Source: JBDKVA01 sp039679375
GTDB lineage: Bacteria > Bacillota > Clostridia > Acetivibrionales > DTU013
Direction of reading: 5' to 3'
DNA length: 11,826 nt
Assembly (NCBI GenBank): GCA_039679375.1
Contig: JBDKVA010000149.1
Coordinates: forward strand, 1-11,826
Under the pieces are notes generated by a model. The model was given only the letters and a program-made list of their open reading frames with translations, had not been told where the DNA came from and searched no databases. This document shows, in pieces, positions 1 to 6,797 of the stretch. Every line of letters starts with the position of its first letter. Position 1 is the first letter of the stretch. Position numbers and translations under genes: made by a program.

Positions 1-2
1 AG

Positions 3-155
3 CTGAATCAATCGGGACGTTATGCACATTCTGCAAACTATTTAGAAAAGCTGTCCTCCGCAAACGGTTTCAGTTCTCTTAGCTTGACCTCTATCCCGGT
101 TCGCCTCGAAAAAGGATTGCCGGTTACCGCATGGGCGGCAGTTTGGAAAAGCTAA
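3..155 (+). CDS. C-terminal fragment of a probable SAM-dependent (TPR-type) methyltransferase
   Basis: An open frame enters from the left edge and runs 50 codons to a TAA at 153-155; the start lies outside the window. The visible residues include SGRYAHSANYLEKL near the beginning and SIPVRLEKGLPVTAWAAVWK at the end. This layout (a G-R-[FY]-A-H-S-x-x-Y-[LV] stretch, then an R-x-E-x-G-x-P-V-x-x-W segment closing the protein) is what I remember from the C-terminal strands of class I SAM methyltransferases that carry TPR repeats. The SAM-binding motifs would lie upstream and cannot be seen, so activity and substrate are unknown. The family call is from memory of the pattern only; the frame itself looks coding, because it stays open and reads as a plausible globular C-terminus. 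Confidence 0.45.
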   Translation: MNQSGRYAHSANYLEKLSSANGFSSLSLTSIPVRLEKGLPVTAWAAVWKS

Positions 156-160
156 CAAAA

Positions 161-195
161 GGGACAAAAGGGGTCAAATCTTTATTCTTGACATT
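161..195. repeat. RAYT/REP-type transposon-associated motif (remnant)
   Basis: Just after the methyltransferase stop lies gggacaaaaggggtcaaatc, followed by tttattcttgacatt. GGGGTCAAATCTT...TTGACATT strings of this kind are, from memory, common next to REP-associated tyrosine transposase (IS200-like TnpA/RAYT) genes in Desulfobacterota. No transposase frame is present here, so this would be a solo terminus or scar. It also contains a TTGACA that could pass for a -35 box, but no good -10 follows at 16-18 nt. The motif identity is inference. Confidence 0.3.
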
Positions 196-381
196 AAGCA
201 GGGCAGGATATCTTGCTTTTGAAGATAGGAGAAGGTAAACATGGTAAAATCAATATTCGAGATATGTTCCCTTTAGGTCAGGCGTTGCACCTTTCAAAGC
301 ATGATTCACGCCGTCACAGCTATTCAAAAACATTTGTTTTTAGCTGTTGTCATTCCTGTCCACATCCTCGTTTTTATGAAG

Positions 382-466
382 AAATGCTCGCTGATTACAG
401 GTCGTAACGTGCGAAGTACTGACAGCAGATTTATGGTACGTATAGCTTCCTGTTATCAGCGAATTT
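382..466. repeat. Imperfect inverted repeat, 14-bp arms
   Basis: TCGCTGATTACAGG (388-401) and CCTGTTATCAGCGA (449-462) are reverse complements apart from one position. Outside a 2-nt bulge, AAAT (382-385) pairs with ATTT (463-466). The loop is 47 nt and itself carries short complementary words (GTAC/GTAC, ACGT/ACGT). It lies in DNA with no gene and has no T-run, so it does not look like a terminator. It could be a mobile-element end pair, a structured RNA or a protein-binding site. Confidence 0.5.
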
Positions 467-768
467 ATATTAATGACCTTACGCTTTGTTAGTTGATGGA
501 CGCACAACCTGCAAATTCCACTTTTTCACAGAGAACTGTTTCTCGCTTACCAAAAGAAATCTGCTATGCAAGCACATCCCTCGCTTGTTTCTCTTTCAAT
601 AAAATAATCTCGTGGTGAAATTGTACGTGCGGATAAGTAGATTCTCAATAGTGGAGATAAAAATTAATTGGACACTGTGTGTCAAATAAATTTCAGGCCA
701 GAGCAGGTAAAATGGGCTCGTGGTCGTTTTTGAAAATATTGTCAAGAAAGCTCTTTCCTCTGACATAT

Positions 769-784
769 TATGCTACATAGCATA
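769..784. repeat. 16-bp palindrome just past the phasin-like stop
   Basis: TATGCTA-CA-TAGCATA: two 7-bp arms around a 2-nt centre, perfect. It sits 12 bp beyond the stop of the minus-strand phasin-like gene. Read in that direction there is no T-tract after it, so a classical intrinsic terminator is not supported. A dimeric repressor site or an mRNA 3'-end stem is possible. Confidence 0.45.
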
Positions 785-796
785 TGAGACATGAAA

Positions 797-1036
797 CTAG
801 TCCTGATTGGCGATTTTGTATAATGCCGTTATATGCTCGGTGGAGACTTCGTAGTCTTCATAGAACCTATTATAAATTTTCCCGTACTTATTGGTATTTC
901 TTTTCTTTGCTTTCAACAGTGGCGTTTTTTCAGACAAATGAGTAAAAAGTTTTTCCGTTTGAACGAATGCAAAAGTGTTTTCCAGTAGATTTTTGTTGGA
1001 AACCATTATTTGTTCGCTGATTTGCTGATGACACAT
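797..1036 (-). CDS. Small phasin-like protein
   Basis: Predicted product is 79 aa, soluble and helical, with no signal peptide. The chosen ATG (1036) has AGGAGG at 1043-1048, 6 nt upstream, an excellent ribosome binding site. The order ISEQIMVSNKNLLENTF - FVQTEKLFTHL - KTPLL - KYGKIYNRFYEDYEVSTEH resembles the phasin-like pattern of short Desulfobacterota proteins: a helix with a NKxxxENxF core, a Q-x-x-E-K helix, a proline break, then a K-x-Y-x-x-x-x-x-D-[FY] helix. Phasins coat polyhydroxyalkanoate granules or act as small amphipathic structural proteins. The sequence is more divergent than usual and no granule polymerase gene is nearby, so the name is tentative. The frame continues upstream: a TTG at 1108 has its own AGGAGGG (1118-1124, 9-nt spacing) and would give 103 aa; an ATG at 1165 would give 122 aa without a clear binding site. 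Confidence 0.5.
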   Translation of the reverse strand: MCHQQISEQIMVSNKNLLENTFAFVQTEKLFTHLSEKTPLLKAKKRNTNKYGKIYNRFYEDYEVSTEHITALYKIANQD

Positions 1037-1178
1037 TTCCTTCCTCCTATCACCTCTTTGTTTAATAAAAATATTGTTCCAAAGCTCTATGATATTTTCT
1101 TTATCCAACGTACTATTCCCTCCTAAAAATATTGTTTCGTATGTAGCGACAATATAGCATTTCAATGTTTCATTGCGG

Positions 1179-1190
1179 TTAAAGCTTTAA
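1179..1190. promoter_or_regulatory. Perfect 12-bp palindrome TTAAAGCTTTAA
   Basis: This self-complementary 12-mer lies between the divergent phasin-like and porin-like genes, nearer the phasin-like side. Its symmetry and position fit an operator for a dimeric regulator. A palindrome of this AT-rich composition can also arise by chance, so the functional call is weak. Confidence 0.3.
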
Positions 1191-1225
1191 TAAACTTTGG
1201 TTACGAAAACTCCACAAGATCTAAT

Positions 1226-1292
1226 GTTTGGGGAATATCCTGTCTGTGTCAGCCGGGTTGTGGTGCAGAGGTTTCCGTGTTTTTCCCCAAAC
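1226..1292. promoter_or_regulatory. 10-bp inverted repeat in the divergent intergenic region
   Basis: GTTTGGGGAA (1226-1235) and TTCCCCAAAC (1283-1292) are perfect reverse complements, 47 nt apart, about 160 bp upstream of the porin-like start. They could be two half-sites of a looping operator or a large-looped stem in a long leader RNA. No T-run follows, so it is not a terminator. Confidence 0.4.
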
Positions 1293-1356
1293 CGGTATTC
1301 ATTTTTCCATATCATAATCAAACCGTCATCATAGTGTAATATTTTATCTGTATATT

Positions 1357-1364
1357 CCCCCCCC
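1357..1364 (+). promoter_or_regulatory. 8-C homopolymer upstream of the porin-like gene, next to a candidate -10 box
   Basis: Eight consecutive C residues in otherwise AT-rich DNA, about 90 bp before the porin-like ATG. A candidate -10 (TATAAA, 1376-1381) follows 11 nt later, which would put the tract within or beside the -35/-10 spacer. No good -35 is visible (about TATTCC at 1353-1358). Poly-C or poly-G tracts in promoters of outer-membrane proteins are a known site of slipped-strand phase variation in other bacteria. Whether that happens here is inference. Confidence 0.3.
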
Positions 1365-1452
1365 AATTGCGGAGTTATAAAGATGAGGCAGCCTGAAAAT
1401 GCCCGTTTTTATGGCTGAAATTTTAAATTAACATTGAGGAGGGAAAGGAAAG

Positions 1453-2766
1453 ATGAAGAGATTTTGGTTTGTTTTGCTTATGCTGGGATTATTAACAATT
1501 TTCAGTACAGCAGCTTTTGCCGTTGATGTAAAGTTAAGCGGCGAGTACTATGCAGCCGGTGTTTATCTGGATAAGACGACTTTAACGGACAATAGAGGTT
1601 CTTCCACTGCGTTTTATTTCCAGAGGCTTCGTGTTCAGCCGGAATTTATTGTCGCGCCGGGACTCAAACTTGTAACCCGTTTTGATGCTATGGAAAGAGC
1701 TTGGGGGGCGACAAGATCAGCAACCAGTACTTCCGTTGCTGCTGATTCCGCCGGAACCACGGCGGAAAATGAAAATATTGCCTTCGACTGGGCCTACATC
1801 AATTACCAGTCACCGATCGGCACTTTTGAGGTTGGTATGATGAATGACGGCAGTACGGGAACAGTTTTCGGTGATACATTATCACCTAAACCCAGGATAA
1901 AATATGCTTACAGCATGGGGCCTTTAACTCTTAAGGCAGCTTATACTAAGGCCAAAGAAAGCAGTTATACTGCACTTAATACCTCAGCCAATGCCGCTGA
2001 TGCCGACAATGATAAATACGGAATTGAGGGCATTTATAAATGGAAAGGCGGCCTAGCCGGTGTAAACATCAATTACTACCATTATGCCGAGAACAGACCG
2101 ACGGCAAATAGTAAAAAAACTTATTTGCTTTTTACGCCTTATGCCATTGCCAAGATCGGCCCGGTTGACCTGCAGGCTGAATTTAACTGGGCTACCGGCA
2201 AATATGCTGACTACGAAAACGGCACCGCTGATGTAGATTTGAAAAATTACAGCGGCTGGATCAACGCCACGGCAACATTCGGTTCAGTCTATTGCGGTGC
2301 AACTTTCGCTTATGTCTCCGGTGATGATCCTAATACTAATGATAAAGAAGGTGGTACGCTCACAGGAGGCCGTGATTGGAGCCCCAATTTGATTATGTGG
2401 AATTACGACCGCAGTATGTGGATAGGGGAATTGGCCAGCACCGCAACGACCGGCAAGGGGTTCGGCACTTCCGGAATGGACAATGCTTTCTTATATCAGG
2501 CCCGGGTTGGTGTAAAGCCGATCGAAAAGCTGGATGTTATGGCTTCTTTTACTTATGCCAAAGCCGATGAAAAACCGGCCAACTATGTTTCCGACGATTA
2601 TGGTTATGAACTGGATGTTACTGCAACATACAAGATAACCAACAACCTGACATATATGCTGGGTGCAGGCTATCTCTGGACGGGTGATTACTTCAAAGGA
2701 ACAAGCTCCGCCAATCAGGTACAAAATGATTACATGGTTATTAATAAGCTGACGCTGACATTCTAA
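1453..2766 (+). CDS. Porin-like outer-membrane beta-barrel protein
   Basis: This 437-aa protein begins with a classic Sec signal peptide (MKR, then a hydrophobic stretch at about 5-18) with a likely signal peptidase I site after AFA, near residue 23. The mature part is made of alternating hydrophobic/polar strands rich in Y, G, A, N and T with short D/N/G turns, and it ends in a strand closing with Phe (NKLTLTF). That is the usual C-terminal signature for BAM-dependent insertion in the outer membrane. Early motifs (VKLSGEYYAAGVYLD, FQRLRVQPEFIVAPGLKL, then FDWAYINY) match the style of deltaproteobacterial porins, which read out as trimeric diffusion channels. Substrate cannot be told. Start choice: ATG preceded by GAGGAGGGAAAGGAAAG, with purine-rich binding sequence at suitable distance. 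The gene is followed at once by a strong terminator, so it is probably a single-gene transcript. Its leader carries the inverted repeat and C-tract described separately. Confidence 0.85.
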   Translation: MKRFWFVLLMLGLLTIFSTAAFAVDVKLSGEYYAAGVYLDKTTLTDNRGSSTAFYFQRLRVQPEFIVAPGLKLVTRFDAMERAWGATRSATSTSVAADSAGTTAENENIAFDWAYINYQSPIGTFEVGMMNDGSTGTVFGDTLSPKPRIKYAYSMGPLTLKAAYTKAKESSYTALNTSANAADADNDKYGIEGIYKWKGGLAGVNINYYHYAENRPTANSKKTYLLFTPYAIAKIGPVDLQAEFNWATGKYADYENGTADVDLKNYSGWINATATFGSVYCGATFAYVSGDDPNTNDKEGGTLTGGRDWSPNLIMWNYDRSMWIGELASTATTGKGFGTSGMDNAFLYQARVGVKPIEKLDVMASFTYAKADEKPANYVSDDYGYELDVTATYKITNNLTYMLGAGYLWTGDYFKGTSSANQVQNDYMVINKLTLTF

Positions 2767-2783
2767 AAGAGTCAGACTGCAAC

Positions 2784-2826
2784 ACAACATCCCGGAATAA
2801 CGTTTTCCGGGGTGTTGTTCTTTTTT
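2784..2826 (+). terminator. Strong intrinsic terminator of the porin-like gene
   Basis: ACAACATCCCGGAA (2784-2797) pairs with TTCCGGGGTGTTGT (2805-2818) over 14 bp with a single G-T wobble, around a 7-nt loop. TCTTTTTT follows to 2826. It begins 17 bp after the stop codon and separates the porin-like gene from the five-gene cluster downstream. Confidence 0.9.
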
Positions 2827-2918
2827 ATCAAATCTTATTTGTTCCTTCATCATAATGAAACATGAATGATTTATACTCTCCTTGTAAAATTAAAGATATT
2901 GGGGAAAGGAGAAATCAT

Positions 2919-5348
2919 TTGAGTTCCGTAAACACTGCATTGGTTAATTATCCGGCCAAACTGGATAATGTTGCGCCAAAGTCTATCAGAGAGTTGGCGG
3001 AATTGATTGGTGTGAAATATGATCGGCTGGGTTTAAATGCCGGATCGTTGCCCTTTGTTCCTTCCGATACTACCGCAGGCAGCGAAGTTGAATTGCAGAC
3101 GGTCGTGGTTGGGAACAAGAGCAATGTAGATCTTCCACTCTTCATAGAACAATCCAATTATTACGTCAATACGCGGAGACGAGCGAAAGCAGGCGACACA
3201 TCGCGAAAAGTCATGACCGATCTGGAGAAATATCTGGATGTCAATACTGAAGATATCTGGGAAAACAGCTGGGTTCGTTTTCCGCGGAATAAAATGGGAG
3301 CTCTTGCCGGGAACATCTTTCAGCATGATCTCCTGGCTGACAAGAGATATCCGTCCGCCGGTCGCCGGTCGGATTGGAGCAGATTCATTTTTCGCAAAGA
3401 TGATCTTGATTATATTCGGATTCCGATAAGTTATCTCTTAAAGTTGTCCCTCGCGGAGATAGTTGACCCGCAGCATAAAGTACATCCGCTGATTTATAAG
3501 ACCGGCCTGCATGTTATGCAATATTACCTGAATGATAATACGTCACCGGAAACATCGTCCTTTTATTTAGTTTCTCCGCAGGCGGAAAACGGCATAAGTC
3601 AGTCGGTGGCAAAGGAAATGTCCATACGCTTGCTTATGAGCCAGTTGCTTGTAATGTATGCCAATAAAAAATATTCACTGATTGAGAACGGACAAAAAGC
3701 GATGATATTTTCATCACCACATCCGCCGATCAGACAAAAAATTTTGAACAATTGTATTTCCGACGCTTTTTATCGGGAATTGTTCATGAACCCTTGTCTT
3801 TCCGGCTGGGACAGGGGAGAAGAAAAGTTTGAATACATGCATCTCTGCCATTGCGTTTTGAGCCGCAGCCAATTCAATGCCGTCTTAAAACTCCGGGAGG
3901 CGGGGATCAGCACCAATAATCTGGTGACGTTTCCCAACCTGTCCAATATAAGCCTGGCCAATAACGGTACGCATGTCAGTTTAGGAAGCCGAAAATTAAG
4001 TTTGTTGGTTGCAGATCCATCTTCAGGCTATACCCAAAGGGATGAAAAATACATAGGCGATTTGGTTGTTAAAATTGTCGAACACTTTTTGCCTCTTTTT
4101 GTCGGCACATATACTGCCGCTCCTTATCGTCTCGATTTCAATGATTTCCATCCGGAGAAAGCTCTGGGTTTCCTTCCTCATGAACTGGATTATACTCACT
4201 TACGGATGTTTTGGCGGCGCTGGAAAAAGAAAGCCAGTCTGCTGAATATATTCGGCAAGTCAATTACGCCGTTTGGTCCCGGATGGATAGATAATCTGGT
4301 CAGCAAGACTTTCCAATTAAAAGGGGATTTTGTTCCCGATTTCCGGTTAATTGATTATATGGTGGCGCTGATGAGTACTGATAAGAGTCCCGCTTTAAAC
4401 GGCGAACTTTACAATACTCAGCGTTTAAAAGAGGATCTCGCGCATCTTGGCGTATTTGATACAAAGATGTCGTTTTATCTTCTTGAGAAGCTGCGCGAGC
4501 AAAAGGTAATGGGCTTTTCCGGTTTTGAAGCGCGCCATTACAGCCTCTTTGAAAGCTTCACCCAGGATATGGGGCAAGCCGTAAGCCTGCAAAATCTTCT
4601 CTATCTTTTAGCATTCAAATATATCTTTTCCGGAAAGCTTAGACACGAGGATATTCCCGATGATCCTTCTATTGAAAGCGAAAGAAGGCAAATTATTTTT
4701 GGCTCGGCCATTGGTATCCCGACTTTCTTTGTACATAGCAACACAAGTAATGTTTTAATAAAGAGGATAATAGCTAAGACGGAAAGAGTCCGCTCCAGTA
4801 GAAGGTATCCCGGATATGCCCGTATCTACAATCTTGAATATCGGCGGGCACTCTTGAAGATTTTACGCGAGGATGCAGCGGACCTACTGGAAATGCTCAA
4901 TATGCGAGAATCTGTCGACGAACTCGAACTGCGTCTTAATGAACCCGCCCTTTATTCCGCATGCGGAAAGCTTACCTCCGGTATTCTTAATACAACCGGC
5001 GCTGAATCACCACTTTCTTTAAGCGCCGATAAATTCAATCAGGCCGCAGAGAAGTACTATCGCACTAAATTACGGAACCTGCATATCAGGGAAGCTTTCG
5101 GCCTTCTCAGTAAAGATATGATCAAGCTGGATAATGCCTCCGCAGGTTTAAGGCAGGATATCAGATGTTTGTTTGATAATGTTTTGGAGGGAGCAACTAT
5201 CACCAAATTTCTCGATTTGGCCCGGCAGGATGTTGTTGAGGAAACGGCGTCAGAGGAGACACTGGAGAAGCTGATTTGCATTCTTTTGGTGCACATTCAT
5301 TATAAGACCGAACTCAATCGTAAATTTCAGGATGTTAAGAAACAGTAA
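2919..5348 (+). CDS. Unrecognised ~809-aa cytoplasmic protein, psd-linked
   Basis: I do not recognise the family. Start choice: the first ATG (2862, giving 828 aa) has no ribosome binding site, whereas the in-frame TTG at 2919 is preceded by AAAGGAG at 2905-2911 with 7-nt spacing, so I prefer TTG and 809 aa. There is no signal peptide and no clear membrane helix, so it should be soluble or peripheral. The protein is rich in aromatic and basic residues. Recognisable stretches are IRELAELIGVKYDRLG near the N-terminus, the motif-like HPLIYKTGLHVMQYYLNDN, the charged-aromatic LPHELDYTHLRMFWRRWKKK in the middle, GFEARHYSLFESFTQDMGQA, and a helical Glu/Leu/Arg-rich C-terminal third. None matches a P-loop, ATP-grasp or acyltransferase signature that I can see. 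The stop lies 4 nt before the preferred psd start (or overlaps it by 17 nt), implying translational coupling. A role in phospholipid synthesis or membrane homeostasis is a context guess only. Confidence 0.75.
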   Translation: MSSVNTALVNYPAKLDNVAPKSIRELAELIGVKYDRLGLNAGSLPFVPSDTTAGSEVELQTVVVGNKSNVDLPLFIEQSNYYVNTRRRAKAGDTSRKVMTDLEKYLDVNTEDIWENSWVRFPRNKMGALAGNIFQHDLLADKRYPSAGRRSDWSRFIFRKDDLDYIRIPISYLLKLSLAEIVDPQHKVHPLIYKTGLHVMQYYLNDNTSPETSSFYLVSPQAENGISQSVAKEMSIRLLMSQLLVMYANKKYSLIENGQKAMIFSSPHPPIRQKILNNCISDAFYRELFMNPCLSGWDRGEEKFEYMHLCHCVLSRSQFNAVLKLREAGISTNNLVTFPNLSNISLANNGTHVSLGSRKLSLLVADPSSGYTQRDEKYIGDLVVKIVEHFLPLFVGTYTAAPYRLDFNDFHPEKALGFLPHELDYTHLRMFWRRWKKKASLLNIFGKSITPFGPGWIDNLVSKTFQLKGDFVPDFRLIDYMVALMSTDKSPALNGELYNTQRLKEDLAHLGVFDTKMSFYLLEKLREQKVMGFSGFEARHYSLFESFTQDMGQAVSLQNLLYLLAFKYIFSGKLRHEDIPDDPSIESERRQIIFGSAIGIPTFFVHSNTSNVLIKRIIAKTERVRSSRRYPGYARIYNLEYRRALLKILREDAADLLEMLNMRESVDELELRLNEPALYSACGKLTSGILNTTGAESPLSLSADKFNQAAEKYYRTKLRNLHIREAFGLLSKDMIKLDNASAGLRQDIRCLFDNVLEGATITKFLDLARQDVVEETASEETLEKLICILLVHIHYKTELNRKFQDVKKQ

Positions 5349-5352
5349 AATT

Positions 5353-6363
5353 ATGCAACATAATTATATAGAACGTGATACCCGCCAGATAAAAACGGAA
5401 CAGTTTTACGGAGATCAGGTTGTCCAATTTTTATATTCACAAGTCCGGGAGCAATCATCCTGGCTTTTCCGCCGGTTAATTTCCGCCAGAATTTCCAGTG
5501 TGCTCGGGTATATGAATTACGATGGAATCCTTTCCACCAGAATGAAGAACTACCTGGATATTCATAAGCAATTGAATATTGATCCGGCAGAATGTCTGGA
5601 TGCTCCGGAAGAGTTGGATTCATTGAGAAAAATATTCGAACGAAAAATTCGTTATTGGGAATGCCGTCCAATGCCCAACGATCCCTGCGCCCTTGTTGCC
5701 CCGGCCGATTCCCGGGTGCTCTTTGGATCATTTCTGGAAGAATCGGGATTATTTGTAAAAGGAAAGTTTTTTGATTACGAAGAAATGTTCGGTCGCGAAA
5801 AACGTACCTGGCTTACGGCCTTCCAAGACGGTGATTTTGCGGTATTCAGATTGACGCCGGAGAAGTATCACTACAATCATACGCCGGTTTCCGGGAAAAT
5901 AGTCGACTTTTATCAAATCCAGGGCGCTTATCATGCTTGTAATCCTAATGCTGTTGTTTCCGCTGTAACACCTTATTCCAAAAATAAGCGTGTCGTTACA
6001 ATTATTGATACGGATGTGAAAGGCGGAACCGGAGCGGGTTTTGTGGCGATGATCGAAGTGGTTGCCTTGATGATCGGCGATATAGTCCAGTGCTACAGTG
6101 GAAAAAAATATGAAAGTCCTATTTCCATAGGTACGGGAATGTTTGTGAATAAAGGCGCTCCCAAGAGTGTTTTCCGGCCCGGAAGTTCTACGGTTGTTCT
6201 GATATTTCAAAAAGACAGAGTGAGGTTTGCCGATGATATTGCGGCGAACATGTCCAATCCCGAAGCTAAAAGTATTTTCAGTCATGGTTTCGGCAAATCT
6301 TTGGTCGAAACTGATGTTAAGGTGAGATCATTTATTGCCAATTCTTGTAACAAGAGAAATTAA
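5353..6363 (+). CDS. psd: Phosphatidylserine decarboxylase proenzyme
   Basis: It decarboxylates phosphatidylserine to phosphatidylethanolamine at the inner membrane. The proenzyme cuts itself between Gly and Ser, and the Ser becomes the pyruvoyl cofactor. Counting from the ATG at 5353 (336 aa), the cleavage site is FRPGSSTVVLIF, with Gly277/Ser278. It is a GSST form rather than the E. coli LGST. The other triad members are visible: Asp119 in VAPADSRVL, and the His motif EKYHYNHTPVSGKI (His173 and His176), equivalent to YHRxHxPxxG. The ~110-residue N-terminal part (start HNYIERDTRQIKTEQFYGD) is typical of the longer PSD group with an N-terminal extension, not the compact E. coli form. Start: an upstream in-frame ATG at 5332 overlaps the preceding gene by 17 bp and lacks a binding site. 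The ATG at 5353 lies 4 nt after the preceding stop, which fits coupled translation, and its N-terminus matches what I recall of homologues. No phosphatidylserine synthase gene is in view. Confidence 0.93.
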   Translation: MQHNYIERDTRQIKTEQFYGDQVVQFLYSQVREQSSWLFRRLISARISSVLGYMNYDGILSTRMKNYLDIHKQLNIDPAECLDAPEELDSLRKIFERKIRYWECRPMPNDPCALVAPADSRVLFGSFLEESGLFVKGKFFDYEEMFGREKRTWLTAFQDGDFAVFRLTPEKYHYNHTPVSGKIVDFYQIQGAYHACNPNAVVSAVTPYSKNKRVVTIIDTDVKGGTGAGFVAMIEVVALMIGDIVQCYSGKKYESPISIGTGMFVNKGAPKSVFRPGSSTVVLIFQKDRVRFADDIAANMSNPEAKSIFSHGFGKSLVETDVKVRSFIANSCNKRN

Positions 6364-6401
6364 ATGAATTTTTTTTCGGTTCATCAGAGGAGGTAATGAT
6401 T

Positions 6402-6797
6402 ATGAGGCAAGAAAAAATCCAGTCCATCAGAAATACTTTGGTGAAAAAAATGGAAGAGCTCAGGTTGATCGCCGACGATACTATTTCTAAAATGAGAAAT
6501 GCCGAAGATGAATATCCCGATCCCTTTGACAGGGCGGCAATCGAGTCCAGCAAGTATGTGGAATTGGCCTGCCGGGATAGAGAGAGACGATTAATTCTCG
6601 ATATAAAGGAGACAATTATTCGTATTGACTGGGGACTGTTCGGTATTTGCGATTCCTGCGGCAAAGCTATTTGTGAAAAACGACTTCTGATCGAACCCAT
6701 GAGCCGACTGTGTATAGACTGCCAGAAAAAAATAGAAATAATCAATAAACACAGGTTCCTGGGCGTCGGTGGAGTTTCCTGCAATCATGCATGTTGA
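6402..6797 (+). CDS. dksA: DksA/TraR-family zinc-finger RNA polymerase secondary-channel protein
   Basis: The product is 131 aa (E. coli DksA is 151). It has a helical N-terminal coiled-coil region followed by a four-cysteine zinc finger: Cys83-x2-Cys86 and Cys104-x2-Cys107, with the same 17-residue spacing as E. coli DksA. The coiled-coil tip motif D-x-x-D-x-A is present as Asp40-Pro-Phe-Asp43-Arg-Ala, and it runs into RDRERRLI as in E. coli. Proteins of this type enter the RNA polymerase secondary channel and, with ppGpp, reset transcription in starvation. Because the acidic tip residues are retained, it should be a functional DksA and not a degenerate paralogue. Start: GAGGAGG (6387-6393) is 8 nt before the ATG at 6402; an ATG at 6396 is too close. 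The C-terminus carries an extra short tail (GVGGVSCNHAC). Just upstream lies a T8 tract (6370-6377) between ATGAA and TTCAT, a weak stem. The gene overlaps the next one by 11 bp. Confidence 0.88.
   Translation: MRQEKIQSIRNTLVKKMEELRLIADDTISKMRNAEDEYPDPFDRAAIESSKYVELACRDRERRLILDIKETIIRIDWGLFGICDSCGKAICEKRLLIEPMSRLCIDCQKKIEIINKHRFLGVGGVSCNHAC

Larger units (their letters stand above)
197..796. other. Gene-poor AT-rich stretch, no supported gene
   Basis: About 600 bp with only short, overlapping frames (the best are 60-65 codons at 213-407 and 301-492). These have no convincing ribosome binding site, no recognisable motif and poor composition, so I do not call them. The stretch holds an imperfect inverted repeat (382-466), a small stem at 746-757 and a 16-bp palindrome (769-784). 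It may be decayed mobile DNA, given the transposon-like motif on its left edge, but no transposase remnant can be read. Confidence 0.5.

Noticed and set aside
213..492. Two overlapping plus-strand frames of 63-64 codons in the left gene-poor region
   Set aside because: No ribosome binding site, no motif, low-complexity His/Ser/Cys-rich reading, and they overlap each other and the inverted repeat.
660..700. TTAATTGGACACTGTGTGTCAAAT, which looks a little like an IS end and contains GACAC-TGT-GTGTC
   Set aside because: Only a 5-bp stem, no matching opposite end in the window and no transposase frame nearby.
743..760. GAAAG-CT-CTTTC as a possible terminator for the phasin-like gene
   Set aside because: The stem is 5 bp with a 2-nt centre and no T-run in the direction of transcription.
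2491..2853. 120-codon minus-strand frame across the porin 3' end and terminator
   Set aside because: Antisense to a convincing beta-barrel gene and reads through a strong terminator; no binding site or family resemblance.
5749..6285. 178-codon minus-strand frame opposite psd
   Set aside because: Antisense shadow of a gene with clear catalytic motifs; composition is not protein-like.
6364..6384. ATGAA-T8-TTCAT between psd and dksA as a terminator
   Set aside because: The stem is only 5 AT-rich base pairs and the T-run is in the loop, not after the stem.
6332..6784. 150-codon minus-strand frame opposite dksA
   Set aside because: Shadow of the DksA coding frame; Ser/Ile-rich reading with no motif.
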